Assembly (NCBI GenBank): GCA_029210205.1
Contig: JARGOD010000005.1
Coordinates: 21,181 to 85,180 of the forward strand
Source of the DNA: Verrucomicrobiales bacterium
GTDB lineage: Bacteria > Verrucomicrobiota > Verrucomicrobiia > Verrucomicrobiales > DEV007
Reading direction: 5' to 3'
DNA length: 64,000 nucleotides
Shown here: positions 1-7,447 of the stretch, one piece after another
Layout: each line of letters starts with the position of its first letter
Numbering within the stretch: position 1 is the first letter of the stretch
Translations under genes and position numbers: made by a program
Notes under the pieces: model-generated
What the model was told of the DNA's origin: nothing
Seen by the model: only the letters and a program-made list of their open reading frames with translations
Databases searched by the model: none

Positions 1-747
1 ATCCGCAGCACCTTCGCTTGAGACCGGTTTTCCCTGAAGAGTGATCGTGAATGTGTCAGGACCGGTCTTTTCCTCCTTGAATTTATAACCGGATTCGAAG
101 TAGCCGAATTCTTTGGCGCCTTCGATGGTGTACTTCTTCACAATTTCGAGAGGCTTCTCCCCGGGTTCAATGCGGACACGTATGGTCGCTTTACCGATCT
201 GGCAGGAAAATTCAGGAACGCCTTCGACAATTCGATATCCCGTAAAGACCGGCTTTGGCGCTTCGGTGTAATGATCGAAAATTCCGACCGGATGGGAGCC
301 GCGAGCCAGGTAGATGAGCTCACCAACGAGGGAGGGAACATAGTCGAATCCTTTGCGGCGTCCGCTCTCCGGTTTCCCCCAATATTGCGTCATATCGAGA
401 AATCCGCCCTGCCACGCGTAAAGAAGCCGGCATTCGGTGGTGTCCCAGCAGATGGATAGTTCACTGCCGAAGTTCACTCCAATGGCGCCGGGAATTCCGC
501 GGATCGGATCGACGAAGCCATCGACATCCCCTTTGCCGGGCGAATACTTTCGCGCCCGAAATCCCAAATCGTGGTTTGCCATGACTTCACGGCCAAGTCC
601 CGGATCCGGGAAGTAGGTACGGAGAACGAGAGGTTCCTCCTTCGTTCCCATCGGCAGATTGCTCAAAGTAATGAATCGATCTGATCCCTCGAGTGAGAGA
701 ATCGCGAAAGCGAAAAGGGCTGTCAGCGACGCTGTGATTGGCTTCAT
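1..747 (-). CDS. Exported protein of unknown function, 3' end cut by window edge
   Basis: An open frame runs leftward from an ATG at 747 without a stop to base 1 (249 codons), so the ORF track missed it. The N-terminus is a signal peptide (MKPITASLTALFAFAILSLEG). The mature part has the recurring pattern of a PVC exported family that I cannot name, including LRTYFPDPGLG, YSPGKGDVDGF, GIPGAIGVNFG and AWQGGFLDMTQYWG. These suggest a beta-rich periplasmic domain that could precede further domains to the left. No enzyme motif is visible. The start lies 72 bases from the start of a divergent sugar-type regulator, and repeated operator-like sites lie between them, so control by that regulator is likely. 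Function unknown; that it is a real coding region is fairly certain. Confidence 0.7.
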   Translation of the reverse strand, partial: MKPITASLTALFAFAILSLEGSDRFITLSNLPMGTKEEPLVLRTYFPDPGLGREVMANHDLGFRARKYSPGKGDVDGFVDPIRGIPGAIGVNFGSELSICWDTTECRLLYAWQGGFLDMTQYWGKPESGRRKGFDYVPSLVGELIYLARGSHPVGIFDHYTEAPKPVFTGYRIVEGVPEFSCQIGKATIRVRIEPGEKPLEIVKKYTIEGAKEFGYFESGYKFKEEKTGPDTFTITLQGKPVSSEGAAD

Positions 748-770
748 GGGATAAGGTCAGAGGATTCTTG

Positions 771-817
771 AAAACGCACAATGGACATTTTGTGCAAAAA
801 GGTGCAGTTTTGCGCAA
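771..817. promoter_or_regulatory. Repeated operator-like sites between divergent exported protein and XylR-like regulator
   Basis: Three related sites lie within 47 bases: AAAACGCACAA (771-781), TTTTGTGCAAAA (788-799) and TTTTGCGCAA (808-817). The middle copy is a near-palindrome, TTTTG-TG-CAAAA. The second and third form an inverted repeat, TTGTGCAAAA/TTTTGCGCAA, with one mismatch. The first carries GCACAA, the reverse complement of the TTGTGC core. They sit just upstream of the preferred regulator start (820). An autoregulatory operator is inferred from this position. Confidence 0.5.
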
Positions 818-819
818 GT

Positions 820-1971
820 ATGAGTCGACGCCAACCTTTAGAGATTGCTCTCGCGATTAATGTCGGAATCACCCACCTCGAACGGGTCGTTCGTGGAATT
901 CGTGAGTATGCAGAACGTCACACGAGTTGGAGGTTCCTCATCAGCCCTGAGACGCACTACCTTTCGCCGACCGCTTTAGAGGGCTGGCAGGGGAATGGAG
1001 TGATCGCTTTAGCAAATACTCCTGAGGACATTGCCGTGCTCAAGTCGCTCAAGTGTCCTGTCGTGAATCTTTCCGGAGCGTTGGCTGAGACGCCATTTCC
1101 GCGTGTTCGTCCTGACTATGAGCAGCTGGGCAAGATGGGCGCATGGCATTTGCTGGACCGTGGCTATCGTCGATTCGGCTTCTATGGAATTGCCGACGTC
1201 TGGTATTCGGAGTGTTACGAAAGGGGCTATTCTGCGGAGCTTGAACGAAAAGGGTTCGATTGCTCGATCCTGCAGGTGCCGGGGACGCTAAGCGCGAAAA
1301 CCCGGTGGGACGTGGGGCAGGGGGAACTTGAACTTTGGCTGGGAACGTTAACGCCGCCTTTTGCAGTGATGGCGGCGCATGACCCGCGGGCTGCCATGGT
1401 GATTCGCGCTTGCGAACGAGTCGGGCTGCGGGTTCCGGAGGACGTCGCCGTCATCGGAGTGAACAATGACACGACGGCTTGCGAGTCGTGTCGTCCTCCC
1501 CTCACCAGTATTGAGCGGAACGACGCTGAGATTGGCCTTGAAGCGGCGAGAATGCTGGATCGATTGATTCAGGGAAAAGTGCTGACTAGCGATGAACACG
1601 TCGTCTTACCCGGGGAAATAAAGGATCGGGCGTCGACGGACAGCCTCGCGGTGGATCACCCTGATTTGCTTTCCGCAGTCGAGTTTGCCCGCTCTCATTT
1701 TCAAGACCCGATTGGGGTGAATAATCTCGTCGATGCAACGCCTCGTTCAAGGCGTTGGCTTGAGGATGCGTTTCTTGAGAGCCTTGGCTGCACGCCCCGT
1801 GCGTTCATCTTTCGACTCCGCATGAGAGAAGCGCAGCGACTTCTCGTCGAGGAGTCAGACCTTGCTCAGGGAGAAGTGGCGAAGCGTTGCGGCTACAGCG
1901 GAACTCGCCAGATGAATGCCCAGTTCAGAAGTGAACTGGGGATCACGGCGAAAGACTATGGTCGCGAGTAA
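820..1971 (+). CDS. XylR-like transcriptional regulator (LacI-type sensor, AraC-type HTH)
   Basis: This is a hybrid regulator. Residues about 5-260 form a LacI/PBP1-type sugar-binding domain (LERVVRGIREYA near the start, GVNNDTTACESCRPPLTSI near its end). Residues about 285-383 form an AraC/HTH_18 domain (LRMREAQRLLVEE, VAKRCGYSGTRQMNAQF). Proteins of this XylR layout sense a sugar or sugar derivative and switch adjacent catabolic genes. I prefer ATG 820 (MSRRQPLEIAL) to the ORF-track ATG at 781, because the extra 13 codons consist almost entirely of the operator-like repeats and the family normally begins close to the sensor domain. The divergent neighbour is the likely target. The ligand cannot be read from the sequence. 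Confidence 0.88.
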   Translation: MSRRQPLEIALAINVGITHLERVVRGIREYAERHTSWRFLISPETHYLSPTALEGWQGNGVIALANTPEDIAVLKSLKCPVVNLSGALAETPFPRVRPDYEQLGKMGAWHLLDRGYRRFGFYGIADVWYSECYERGYSAELERKGFDCSILQVPGTLSAKTRWDVGQGELELWLGTLTPPFAVMAAHDPRAAMVIRACERVGLRVPEDVAVIGVNNDTTACESCRPPLTSIERNDAEIGLEAARMLDRLIQGKVLTSDEHVVLPGEIKDRASTDSLAVDHPDLLSAVEFARSHFQDPIGVNNLVDATPRSRRWLEDAFLESLGCTPRAFIFRLRMREAQRLLVEESDLAQGEVAKRCGYSGTRQMNAQFRSELGITAKDYGRE

Positions 1972-1973
1972 GA

Positions 1974-2732
1974 CTAGTCAGTGGTCTCCTGTTCTTTTTC
2001 AGGAAGCTCCGGCGGTGTCGGAAGGGGTGGGTTATCAAGTGTTTTGGTGAGCTCAGGATTCACTTCGATTTTCTCACCACCGCGTTCGACCATGAGGTCA
2101 TAGTGCTGATAGGTAAGATGCATCATCACAAACTGCAACCAGGCGGCGACGACGTAAGCACCGACAAGGAGAGCAAGATAACCGATCAGGACCAGAGGTA
2201 TCGCAATGAGGGTGAGAAGGAGCGTGTATCCGAGAAAGCTCAGGCCGACTTTCCCGAGAAAACTCTTCATGAAGCTCCATGAAAAACCGGATGAGAAATT
2301 CATCATTAATCCTGAGCGGAGAATGACCGCGTAAGAAAGTACTGAAAAGACGAAAATCAAAATCAGGTAGAGAAGGAATCCTATAATTCCAATGATCACT
2401 AAGAGTGCCTCGTTCCCATTTTCTGCGAGCGGAATGACGACGGCTGAGAAGACGGCGAAGACAAGGATTACGGGGATGATTAAAAGCCCGAAGACGAGCG
2501 AGGCGAGCACAGGCCATAGACCCATTTTCAAATAGTCGGCAAAGAAATTAAAATCGAAGTCTTCAGCGGGGTGTCCCTGTCGCTCGCGTGCAAAGCGACG
2601 GAACAAAAATCCGAATATCACCATGGGGCCGACTATGGGAATTAACATGCAGACCGAGAGTCCCAGGATCGTCATCCATTTGTTTTCGGTTTTGAATAGA
2701 TCTTTGCAGGCTTCGCTGAATTGAATGCTCAT
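1974..2732 (-). CDS. DUF4013-like multi-pass membrane protein
   Basis: The protein has about 252 residues and is dominated by hydrophobic segments: around 20-45 (ILGLSVCMLIPIVGPMVIFG), 75-105, 110-140, 155-200. The Pro/Gly-rich first segments followed by a charged loop (FRRFARERQGHPAEDFDF) match my memory of DUF4013 proteins, whose function is unknown. The C-terminal 40 residues are hydrophilic and end in a Pro/Glu-rich tail. ATG 2732 (MSIQFSEACKDLF) is preferred over the TTG at 2744. It is convergent with the XylR-like regulator, with a two-base gap, so it is not part of that unit. Confidence 0.75.
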   Translation of the reverse strand: MSIQFSEACKDLFKTENKWMTILGLSVCMLIPIVGPMVIFGFLFRRFARERQGHPAEDFDFNFFADYLKMGLWPVLASLVFGLLIIPVILVFAVFSAVVIPLAENGNEALLVIIGIIGFLLYLILIFVFSVLSYAVILRSGLMMNFSSGFSWSFMKSFLGKVGLSFLGYTLLLTLIAIPLVLIGYLALLVGAYVVAAWLQFVMMHLTYQHYDLMVERGGEKIEVNPELTKTLDNPPLPTPPELPEKEQETTD

Positions 2733-2919
2733 GGTGGGTAACAAGGTTCGAATCGAATGTAGTATCTATGCTGATTGTCCTTACGAAAAAAAGAGACGAT
2801 TACGGCACGGGTTCAGGGATGAAAAGTGTTTGAAGAGAAAGGCTGACTCTAATAGCATTCGCTCCCCGATTGCTGGTTTCTACTCTGTCGGGAATTTACA
2901 AAAGAATCGATTACAATCT

Positions 2920-3360
2920 ATGAGCAATATTGTCCCAACCATCAGTTCCGGAACTGCAGGCCCTATCGGCGTTCTTCACCTCCCCCGTCTTTGGATGAAG
3001 GCTTCTCTCGGCGCTGCCGGTAAGCTTCATGCTGACTACCCTGCAATTGGTGCAGGTTATGACCAAATGGTCCTCGACGGCATTGGTATCGACAAGGCTG
3101 ATTTCGAAGCCTTCATCGCTGACTCCAAGCCTTCCTACATCGAACTCGAGAACTGGATCCTCCAGCAGAAGGGTGGATCCCTCGATCAGGATGCGGTTGA
3201 TAAGCTCAATGCAGCTATCACCGGATACATTCACGACGACGGAACTCGCAAAGAGATCCTCGACGCAGCAGGTCGTGAAGACGACGGCACGATCAAAGAC
3301 GCCGTTAATCTGAACAACCTCGATGACTGGGCGATTTTCCACTCCGACGAGTTGAAATAA
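2920..3360 (+). CDS. DUF5069 domain-containing protein
   Basis: A 146-residue acidic soluble protein. The ORF track extends it upstream to 2725, but those 65 codons include basic, low-complexity sequence and overlap the divergent DUF4013 start. ATG 2920 (MSNIVPTISSGTAG) gives a sensible N-terminus. The phrases LPRLWMKASLGAAGKLHADY and PSYIELENWILQQKGG are typical of DUF5069 proteins, which are common in PVC bacteria and have no known function. The gene ends 23 bases before a strong terminator and appears monocistronic. Confidence 0.78.
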   Translation: MSNIVPTISSGTAGPIGVLHLPRLWMKASLGAAGKLHADYPAIGAGYDQMVLDGIGIDKADFEAFIADSKPSYIELENWILQQKGGSLDQDAVDKLNAAITGYIHDDGTRKEILDAAGREDDGTIKDAVNLNNLDDWAIFHSDELK

Positions 3361-3383
3361 TTCCCTCATCATCCGATTTTGCG

Positions 3384-3420
3384 AAAACCCGCAGTCGATT
3401 CGTTCGGCTGCGGGTTTTTC
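3384..3420 (+). terminator. Rho-independent terminator after DUF5069 gene
   Basis: An 11-bp perfect stem, AAAACCCGCAG/CTGCGGGTTTT, surrounds a 13-base loop. The right arm runs into a T-rich tail (tttttctttt). It lies directly downstream of the DUF5069 stop codon. Confidence 0.85.
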
Positions 3421-3505
3421 TTTTCCAGTTTGGAAGAGGATAAAGCGGTTGTTTTCCGACTCTCCTCCTGCTAACGCTCTGGGAAATCACTGACCATTTA
3501 TCGAC

Positions 3506-4690
3506 ATGATTATTCAACCCAAAACGAGAGGATTCATCTGCACAACGGCCCATCCAGAAGGGTGCGCTGCCAACGTTCAGTCGCAAATCGACTACGTGAA
3601 GTCCTGCCCGCCAATGGCGAATCCTCCGAAAAAGGTGCTCGTGATCGGCGCGTCGACCGGATACGGGTTGGCTTCCCGAATCGTACCCGCGTTTGCCGGC
3701 GGAGCATCCACGATTGGCGTTTTCTTCGAAAAGCCGGGAACGGATCGCAAGAGCGGTAGTGCCGGATGGTATAACTCCGTTGCTTTCGAGGAAGCTGCGG
3801 CGGACGCCGGGCTTTATGCAAAGAGTTTCAATGGTGATGCGTTTTCAGAGGAAATGAAAACGACGGTGATTGAGGCAATCAAGGCGGATCTCGGACAGGT
3901 TGACTCAATTGTATACAGCCTCGCCTCGCCTCGCCGCACCGATCCAACTGACGGGGAAACGTACCGTTCTGTGCTTAAGCCGATTGGTCAGTCCTATACC
4001 CAGAAGAACCTCAACACAGACACCGGTGTTGTCGATAGCATCACGATCGAGCCGTGCACAGAGGAGGAAATCGCTCACACCGTCAAAGTCATGGGCGGAG
4101 AGGACTGGGAACTTTGGATTGCCGCATTGAAGGAAGCCGGCGTTCTCGCCGATGGGTTCACGACTGTGGCCTATTCCTACATCGGACCAGATCTCACCTA
4201 TCCGATTTACACCAATGGAACGATTGGGAAAGCAAAGGAGCATCTCGAAGAATCAACTGCGCGGCTGAATAGTGAGTTCGGCGAGGGCACCGCCTATGTT
4301 TCAGTCAATAAGGCGCTCGTGACACAGGCGAGCTCTGCTATTCCCGTGGTCCCACTCTACATTTCCCTGCTCTACAAGGTGATGAAAGAGGCCGGTCTAC
4401 ACGAAGGGACAATCGAGCAGATTCAGCGACTCTTTGCGGATCACCTCTCCAGTGAGGGCGGTCCTCAGCTCGATGATAAAGGGCGCATCCGGATCGACGA
4501 CTGGGAGATGCGCGACAACATTCAAAGTGCCGTTGACGGAGCCTGGGAAAATGTCACGACTGAGAACCTTTCGGAAGTTTCTGATTTTTCAGGATACAAA
4601 AATGAATTCCTGAGACTCTTTGGGTTTGGTCTGGAAGGTGTTGACTACGAGGCTGAAACGAATCCCGAGAGACCTCTTCCATCCGAATAA
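3506..4690 (+). CDS. fabV: Trans-2-enoyl-CoA/enoyl-ACP reductase FabV
   Basis: A 394-residue protein of the usual FabV length. It begins with the family signature IIQPKTRGFICTTAHPEGC. The NAD(P)H-binding loop is VIGASTGYGLASR (about residues 48-60). The active-site region YSYIGP...YPIYTNGTIGKAK (about residues 225-250) carries the Tyr and Lys of the long-chain SDR-type site. FabV performs the last reduction of each fatty acid elongation cycle in the cytoplasm and belongs to the triclosan-tolerant class of enoyl reductases. Full length with intact motifs. No other fatty acid synthesis gene is adjacent. Confidence 0.96.
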   Translation: MIIQPKTRGFICTTAHPEGCAANVQSQIDYVKSCPPMANPPKKVLVIGASTGYGLASRIVPAFAGGASTIGVFFEKPGTDRKSGSAGWYNSVAFEEAAADAGLYAKSFNGDAFSEEMKTTVIEAIKADLGQVDSIVYSLASPRRTDPTDGETYRSVLKPIGQSYTQKNLNTDTGVVDSITIEPCTEEEIAHTVKVMGGEDWELWIAALKEAGVLADGFTTVAYSYIGPDLTYPIYTNGTIGKAKEHLEESTARLNSEFGEGTAYVSVNKALVTQASSAIPVVPLYISLLYKVMKEAGLHEGTIEQIQRLFADHLSSEGGPQLDDKGRIRIDDWEMRDNIQSAVDGAWENVTTENLSEVSDFSGYKNEFLRLFGFGLEGVDYEAETNPERPLPSE

Positions 4691-4721
4691 TAACGGAAAA
4701 CCAAAAATATAATTTCCATAA

Positions 4722-4737
4722 CTGTTAGTATCTGTTA
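4722..4737. promoter_or_regulatory. Tandem CTGTTA repeat upstream of L,D-transpeptidase
   Basis: CTGTTA occurs at 4722-4727 and again at 4732-4737, one helical turn (10 bp) apart, in an AT-rich stretch (AACTGTTAGTATCTGTTATA). Direct repeats with a 10-11 bp period are typical of response-regulator or dimeric-activator sites. It lies 65 bases before the transpeptidase start. Assignment as an activator site is inference. Confidence 0.3.
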
Positions 4738-4802
4738 TATTTCAGTGGGCGCGACTTAACACACCGCGTTCACCAATACACAAACAACAGACACAGACAG
4801 TT

Positions 4803-5366
4803 ATGATGAGAAGAGTCCTCTCGTGCGCTCTCTCGGCGTCCCTTATTTTTGGGGCCTCGATGTTTTCGGCGTGCACTTCAAGCCAGAATTCTGCCTCGGC
4901 AGATCGAAACGGCAGTTCATTTCAGAACGCCTTCAAGCCAAAGCCGACTATCGAGCGCCACAGGAGCGGAGCACGGGTCAATCCGATGGTGCTTTCGCAG
5001 AGCAACCGCAGCAACACCCGCGTTGTCATCGATATTGCAGACCAACGTGGCTATCTTCTCGTGAACGGAAAAATCGCGGTCGATACTCCAGTTTCGACTG
5101 CGCGACCCGGAAAGTGGACTCCCCGTGGAGGGTTCAACATGACTCAGCGAGTTCGCACCGGTAAGATTTCGACCATTTACGGTGTCGAAATGCCTTACTG
5201 GATGCGCCTGGGTGGGAGTGCCTACGGAGTCCATGCCGGGCATCTTCCCGGATATCCTGCTTCGGCCGGATGCATTCGTCTTCCCGCAGAGTCAGCGCGT
5301 GTCATCTTTGACAACACGACCTATGGAACCCGGGTAAACGTCCACAGCAGTTGGGGAGGAGCGTGA
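4803..5366 (+). CDS. L,D-transpeptidase (YkuD) lipoprotein
   Basis: A 187-residue envelope protein. The N-terminus is a lipoprotein signal (RRVLSCALSASLIFGAS) with lipobox FSAC at about residues 22-25, so it is probably anchored in a membrane. After an Asn/Ser-rich linker comes a YkuD domain (about residues 75-187) with the catalytic signature HAGHLPGYPASAGCIRLP; its His and Cys are present. This family forms 3-3 peptidoglycan cross-links or attaches lipoproteins to peptidoglycan. The start could be the first or second ATG (4803 or 4806). It has its own terminator and a repeat-bearing upstream region, so it appears to be a single-gene unit. Confidence 0.92.
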   Translation: MMRRVLSCALSASLIFGASMFSACTSSQNSASADRNGSSFQNAFKPKPTIERHRSGARVNPMVLSQSNRSNTRVVIDIADQRGYLLVNGKIAVDTPVSTARPGKWTPRGGFNMTQRVRTGKISTIYGVEMPYWMRLGGSAYGVHAGHLPGYPASAGCIRLPAESARVIFDNTTYGTRVNVHSSWGGA

Positions 5367-5409
5367 GGAGCTCTCACTCTCCACCGGGAAAAAACCAGAA
5401 TTTGTGTTG

Positions 5410-5444
5410 AAAGCCGTCCCGCGAAAGTGAGGACGGCTTTTTTT
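5410..5444 (+). terminator. Rho-independent terminator after L,D-transpeptidase
   Basis: A perfect 10-bp stem, AAAGCCGTCC/GGACGGCTTT, with an 11-base loop is followed by a run of seven T (counting the stem end). On the opposite strand it could also serve the leftward PmoA-family gene, whose stop lies just to the right. Confidence 0.88.
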
Positions 5445-5458
5445 GGGCTGCGAAAAAT

Positions 5459-6463
5459 CTACTTCTTGATAAAGGCTTCGTAAGCAGTCGCGATTCCGGC
5501 ATCTTCGGGGGAGCCTTTGTGGAAAAGCGTGCGGTAGCGGAAGGTCAGTTCTTCTCCATTTTTCAGAACGTGTTTTCCGGCTTCTTTCGGGGCTTCTTTT
5601 TCGAAATTTCCCTGCCCAAAAGGGTTGGCGGTGAAGAGGCCATAGTGGCGGGCGTGCCACCAAGTCGGATGGCGGAAATTCGAAGGATGATCGAAGATCG
5701 CAATGCCCACTTCGTTGCCGGCCCGATCAACTCCATAGTAGTCGACCCACTTCGCGCGCTTGCCCCAGGCCGCCTTACCTTCAATGCCTTCGTTGTTGAT
5801 GATATGCCCTTTGGCATGTTCACCCTCGAGACGAAGCGTTGGAATCGTGCGAATTGACCAGGCTCCTTCCTTGTCATCATTGATCGTCACATCTCCTGCG
5901 TCGGCAACGAGAGTCAATTTTAGATCGATGACAAGCGATCCGTTGCCATCGTAGAAGAGACGAAATTCACGGCGGTCTGACAATATCCGCTGTGTTTCGT
6001 CATCGAACGCGAGCCACTCCGACTTAGTATTGAAAGTGATGTCGTCTTTCGACATGGTGACTCCCTTCATCCCCATGTGCCGGATCGAGCCGAAATTTTT
6101 GTCCTGCTTTTTTTCATCAAGAGGAAAGTGCCAAAAGTCGAGTCCGTTCACGTTGCCCAGGCCATACCACATACCACGATGATGAATGTGGTCAGCGTCT
6201 TCATCTTCGAAGCCTTCTTTCATGGGCCAGTGGCGGGTCATATTCTCATCGGTGGGGCCAATGATCGGATAAAAGAAAGGTTTTCCCTCTTCAACTCCGG
6301 CCTCGTAGCTCGTGACATGCTTATCTCCGTAAAAGATCTGGATTGGGTCCGTGCCCTTGATGGACCATCCTGCGCCGCTGCCAATCGTCTGGGCGGTCGC
6401 ATTGGGAGATTGAATAGCAAAGAATGCGGAAAGAGTTAAAATAATGAGAACGGGCGATTTCAT
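5459..6463 (-). CDS. PmoA-family (DUF6807) exported protein
   Basis: A 334-residue protein with a signal peptide (KSPVLIILTLSAFFAIQSP). The conserved block HIHHRGMWYGLGNVNGLDFW, the earlier YEAGVEEGKPFFYPIIGP and the late FDHPSNFRHPTWWHARHYG identify the family often labelled 'methane oxygenase PmoA'. Despite that name, these are periplasmic proteins of PVC and Bacteroidota polysaccharide-use regions, unrelated to particulate methane monooxygenase. Their biochemical role is unsettled. The gene is divergent from the TIM-barrel isomerase-like gene at 6536, with 72 bases between starts, which suggests joint control. Confidence 0.85.
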   Translation of the reverse strand: MKSPVLIILTLSAFFAIQSPNATAQTIGSGAGWSIKGTDPIQIFYGDKHVTSYEAGVEEGKPFFYPIIGPTDENMTRHWPMKEGFEDEDADHIHHRGMWYGLGNVNGLDFWHFPLDEKKQDKNFGSIRHMGMKGVTMSKDDITFNTKSEWLAFDDETQRILSDRREFRLFYDGNGSLVIDLKLTLVADAGDVTINDDKEGAWSIRTIPTLRLEGEHAKGHIINNEGIEGKAAWGKRAKWVDYYGVDRAGNEVGIAIFDHPSNFRHPTWWHARHYGLFTANPFGQGNFEKEAPKEAGKHVLKNGEELTFRYRTLFHKGSPEDAGIATAYEAFIKK

Positions 6464-6535
6464 GAGTTGAGTGACTACGTGACCACGAGTATCTCAATTC
6501 TTGCCGAGACCGGCAAGCGCCGATAGCATACGTCT

Positions 6536-7447
6536 ATGAGTCAATCCTCACTACCCGGTCGACGGGACCTTCTGAAGCTCGCGCCTGCTGCGATGGCGCT
6601 TTCACCACTCCTAAGCTCGAACCTTTTTGCGCAGGAGAAAAGCAGGTTCCAGTTCTGCACCTTTACGAAGCCGCTCCAGCACCTCAGTTATGCTGAGATG
6701 GCAAAAGCGATTTCGGCAATGGGTTTCGATGGGATCGAGGGACCAGTCAGGCCCGGCGGACATGTTGTGCCTGAGAGAGTCGAAGAGGATCTCCCCAAAA
6801 TGGTCGAGGCGCTTAAAGCAGAAGGGCTTGACCTCACGCTAATGACTTCGGCGATCAATGAAGTCAGCGATGAGCAATTCACTGAGAAGGTACTCCGGAC
6901 TGCGGCCGGTCTTGGTGTGAAACGTTTTCGAATGGGATACTACAAATATGATCTCGCCAAGCCGATTGCTCCCCAGATCAATGAGTTTCGGCCGCGCCTC
7001 AAAGATCTCATTGCCCTGACAAATGAATTGGGAATTAAGCCGGTGTATCAAAATCACTCCGGGAAAAATTACTTCGGCGGTCCGATCTGGGATATGGCAG
7101 AACTCTTTGACGAGTTCGACCCAAACGAAGTGGGAGTCGCCTTCGACATCGGTCACGCTACCGTCGAAGGCGCAAAAGCCTGGCCGCTGAATTTCGCTCG
7201 GATCAAGCCCTACGTGGACACGATTTATGTGAAAGAGCCTGCCTGGGACAATAACACCCTGTCCTGGGGGGAAGTCGGAGAAGGGGCCGTTGATAAGGCC
7301 TTCTTCAGCCAGCTGAAAAAAAGTGATTTCTCGGGCACTGTCAGCCTCCATGTGGAGTATCTCGGCCATAAAGATCCGGAAATTGTTCCCGCCGTGCTGA
7401 AAGCGATTGAAAAAGATTTCGCGACGTTGAAAGAGCTTCTCTCCTAA
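6536..7447 (+). CDS. Tat-exported sugar phosphate isomerase/epimerase-like TIM barrel
   Basis: A 303-residue protein. The N-terminus has a twin-arginine signal (GRRDLLKLAPAAMALSPLL) ending near SSNLFAQ. The rest is an AP-endonuclease-2/xylose-isomerase-like TIM barrel with MGFDGIEGPVRPGGHV near the start, NHSGKNYFGG in the middle, and VAFDIGHATVEG, where Asp and His would bind a divalent metal. Substrate unknown; members act on keto sugars, inositols or sugar acids. Export points to action on extracellular glycans or their products, consistent with the divergent PmoA-family gene. The stop codon shares one base with the hflX start (TAATG), so the two are co-transcribed. Confidence 0.85.
   Translation: MSQSSLPGRRDLLKLAPAAMALSPLLSSNLFAQEKSRFQFCTFTKPLQHLSYAEMAKAISAMGFDGIEGPVRPGGHVVPERVEEDLPKMVEALKAEGLDLTLMTSAINEVSDEQFTEKVLRTAAGLGVKRFRMGYYKYDLAKPIAPQINEFRPRLKDLIALTNELGIKPVYQNHSGKNYFGGPIWDMAELFDEFDPNEVGVAFDIGHATVEGAKAWPLNFARIKPYVDTIYVKEPAWDNNTLSWGEVGEGAVDKAFFSQLKKSDFSGTVSLHVEYLGHKDPEIVPAVLKAIEKDFATLKELLS

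Noticed and set aside
2730-2765. GGTTCGAATCG resembling a tRNA T-loop
   Set aside because: No matching acceptor, D or anticodon arms at tRNA spacing; it overlaps the DUF4013 start region.
3918-3936. CCTCG tandem repeat in fabV
   Set aside because: It encodes ordinary Ala/Ser residues at a short length and does not alter the frame; no sign of a functional repeat.
5459-6463. Subunit of particulate methane monooxygenase suggested by the 'PmoA' family name
   Set aside because: The sequence is an exported soluble protein without the membrane helices or metal sites of methane monooxygenase.
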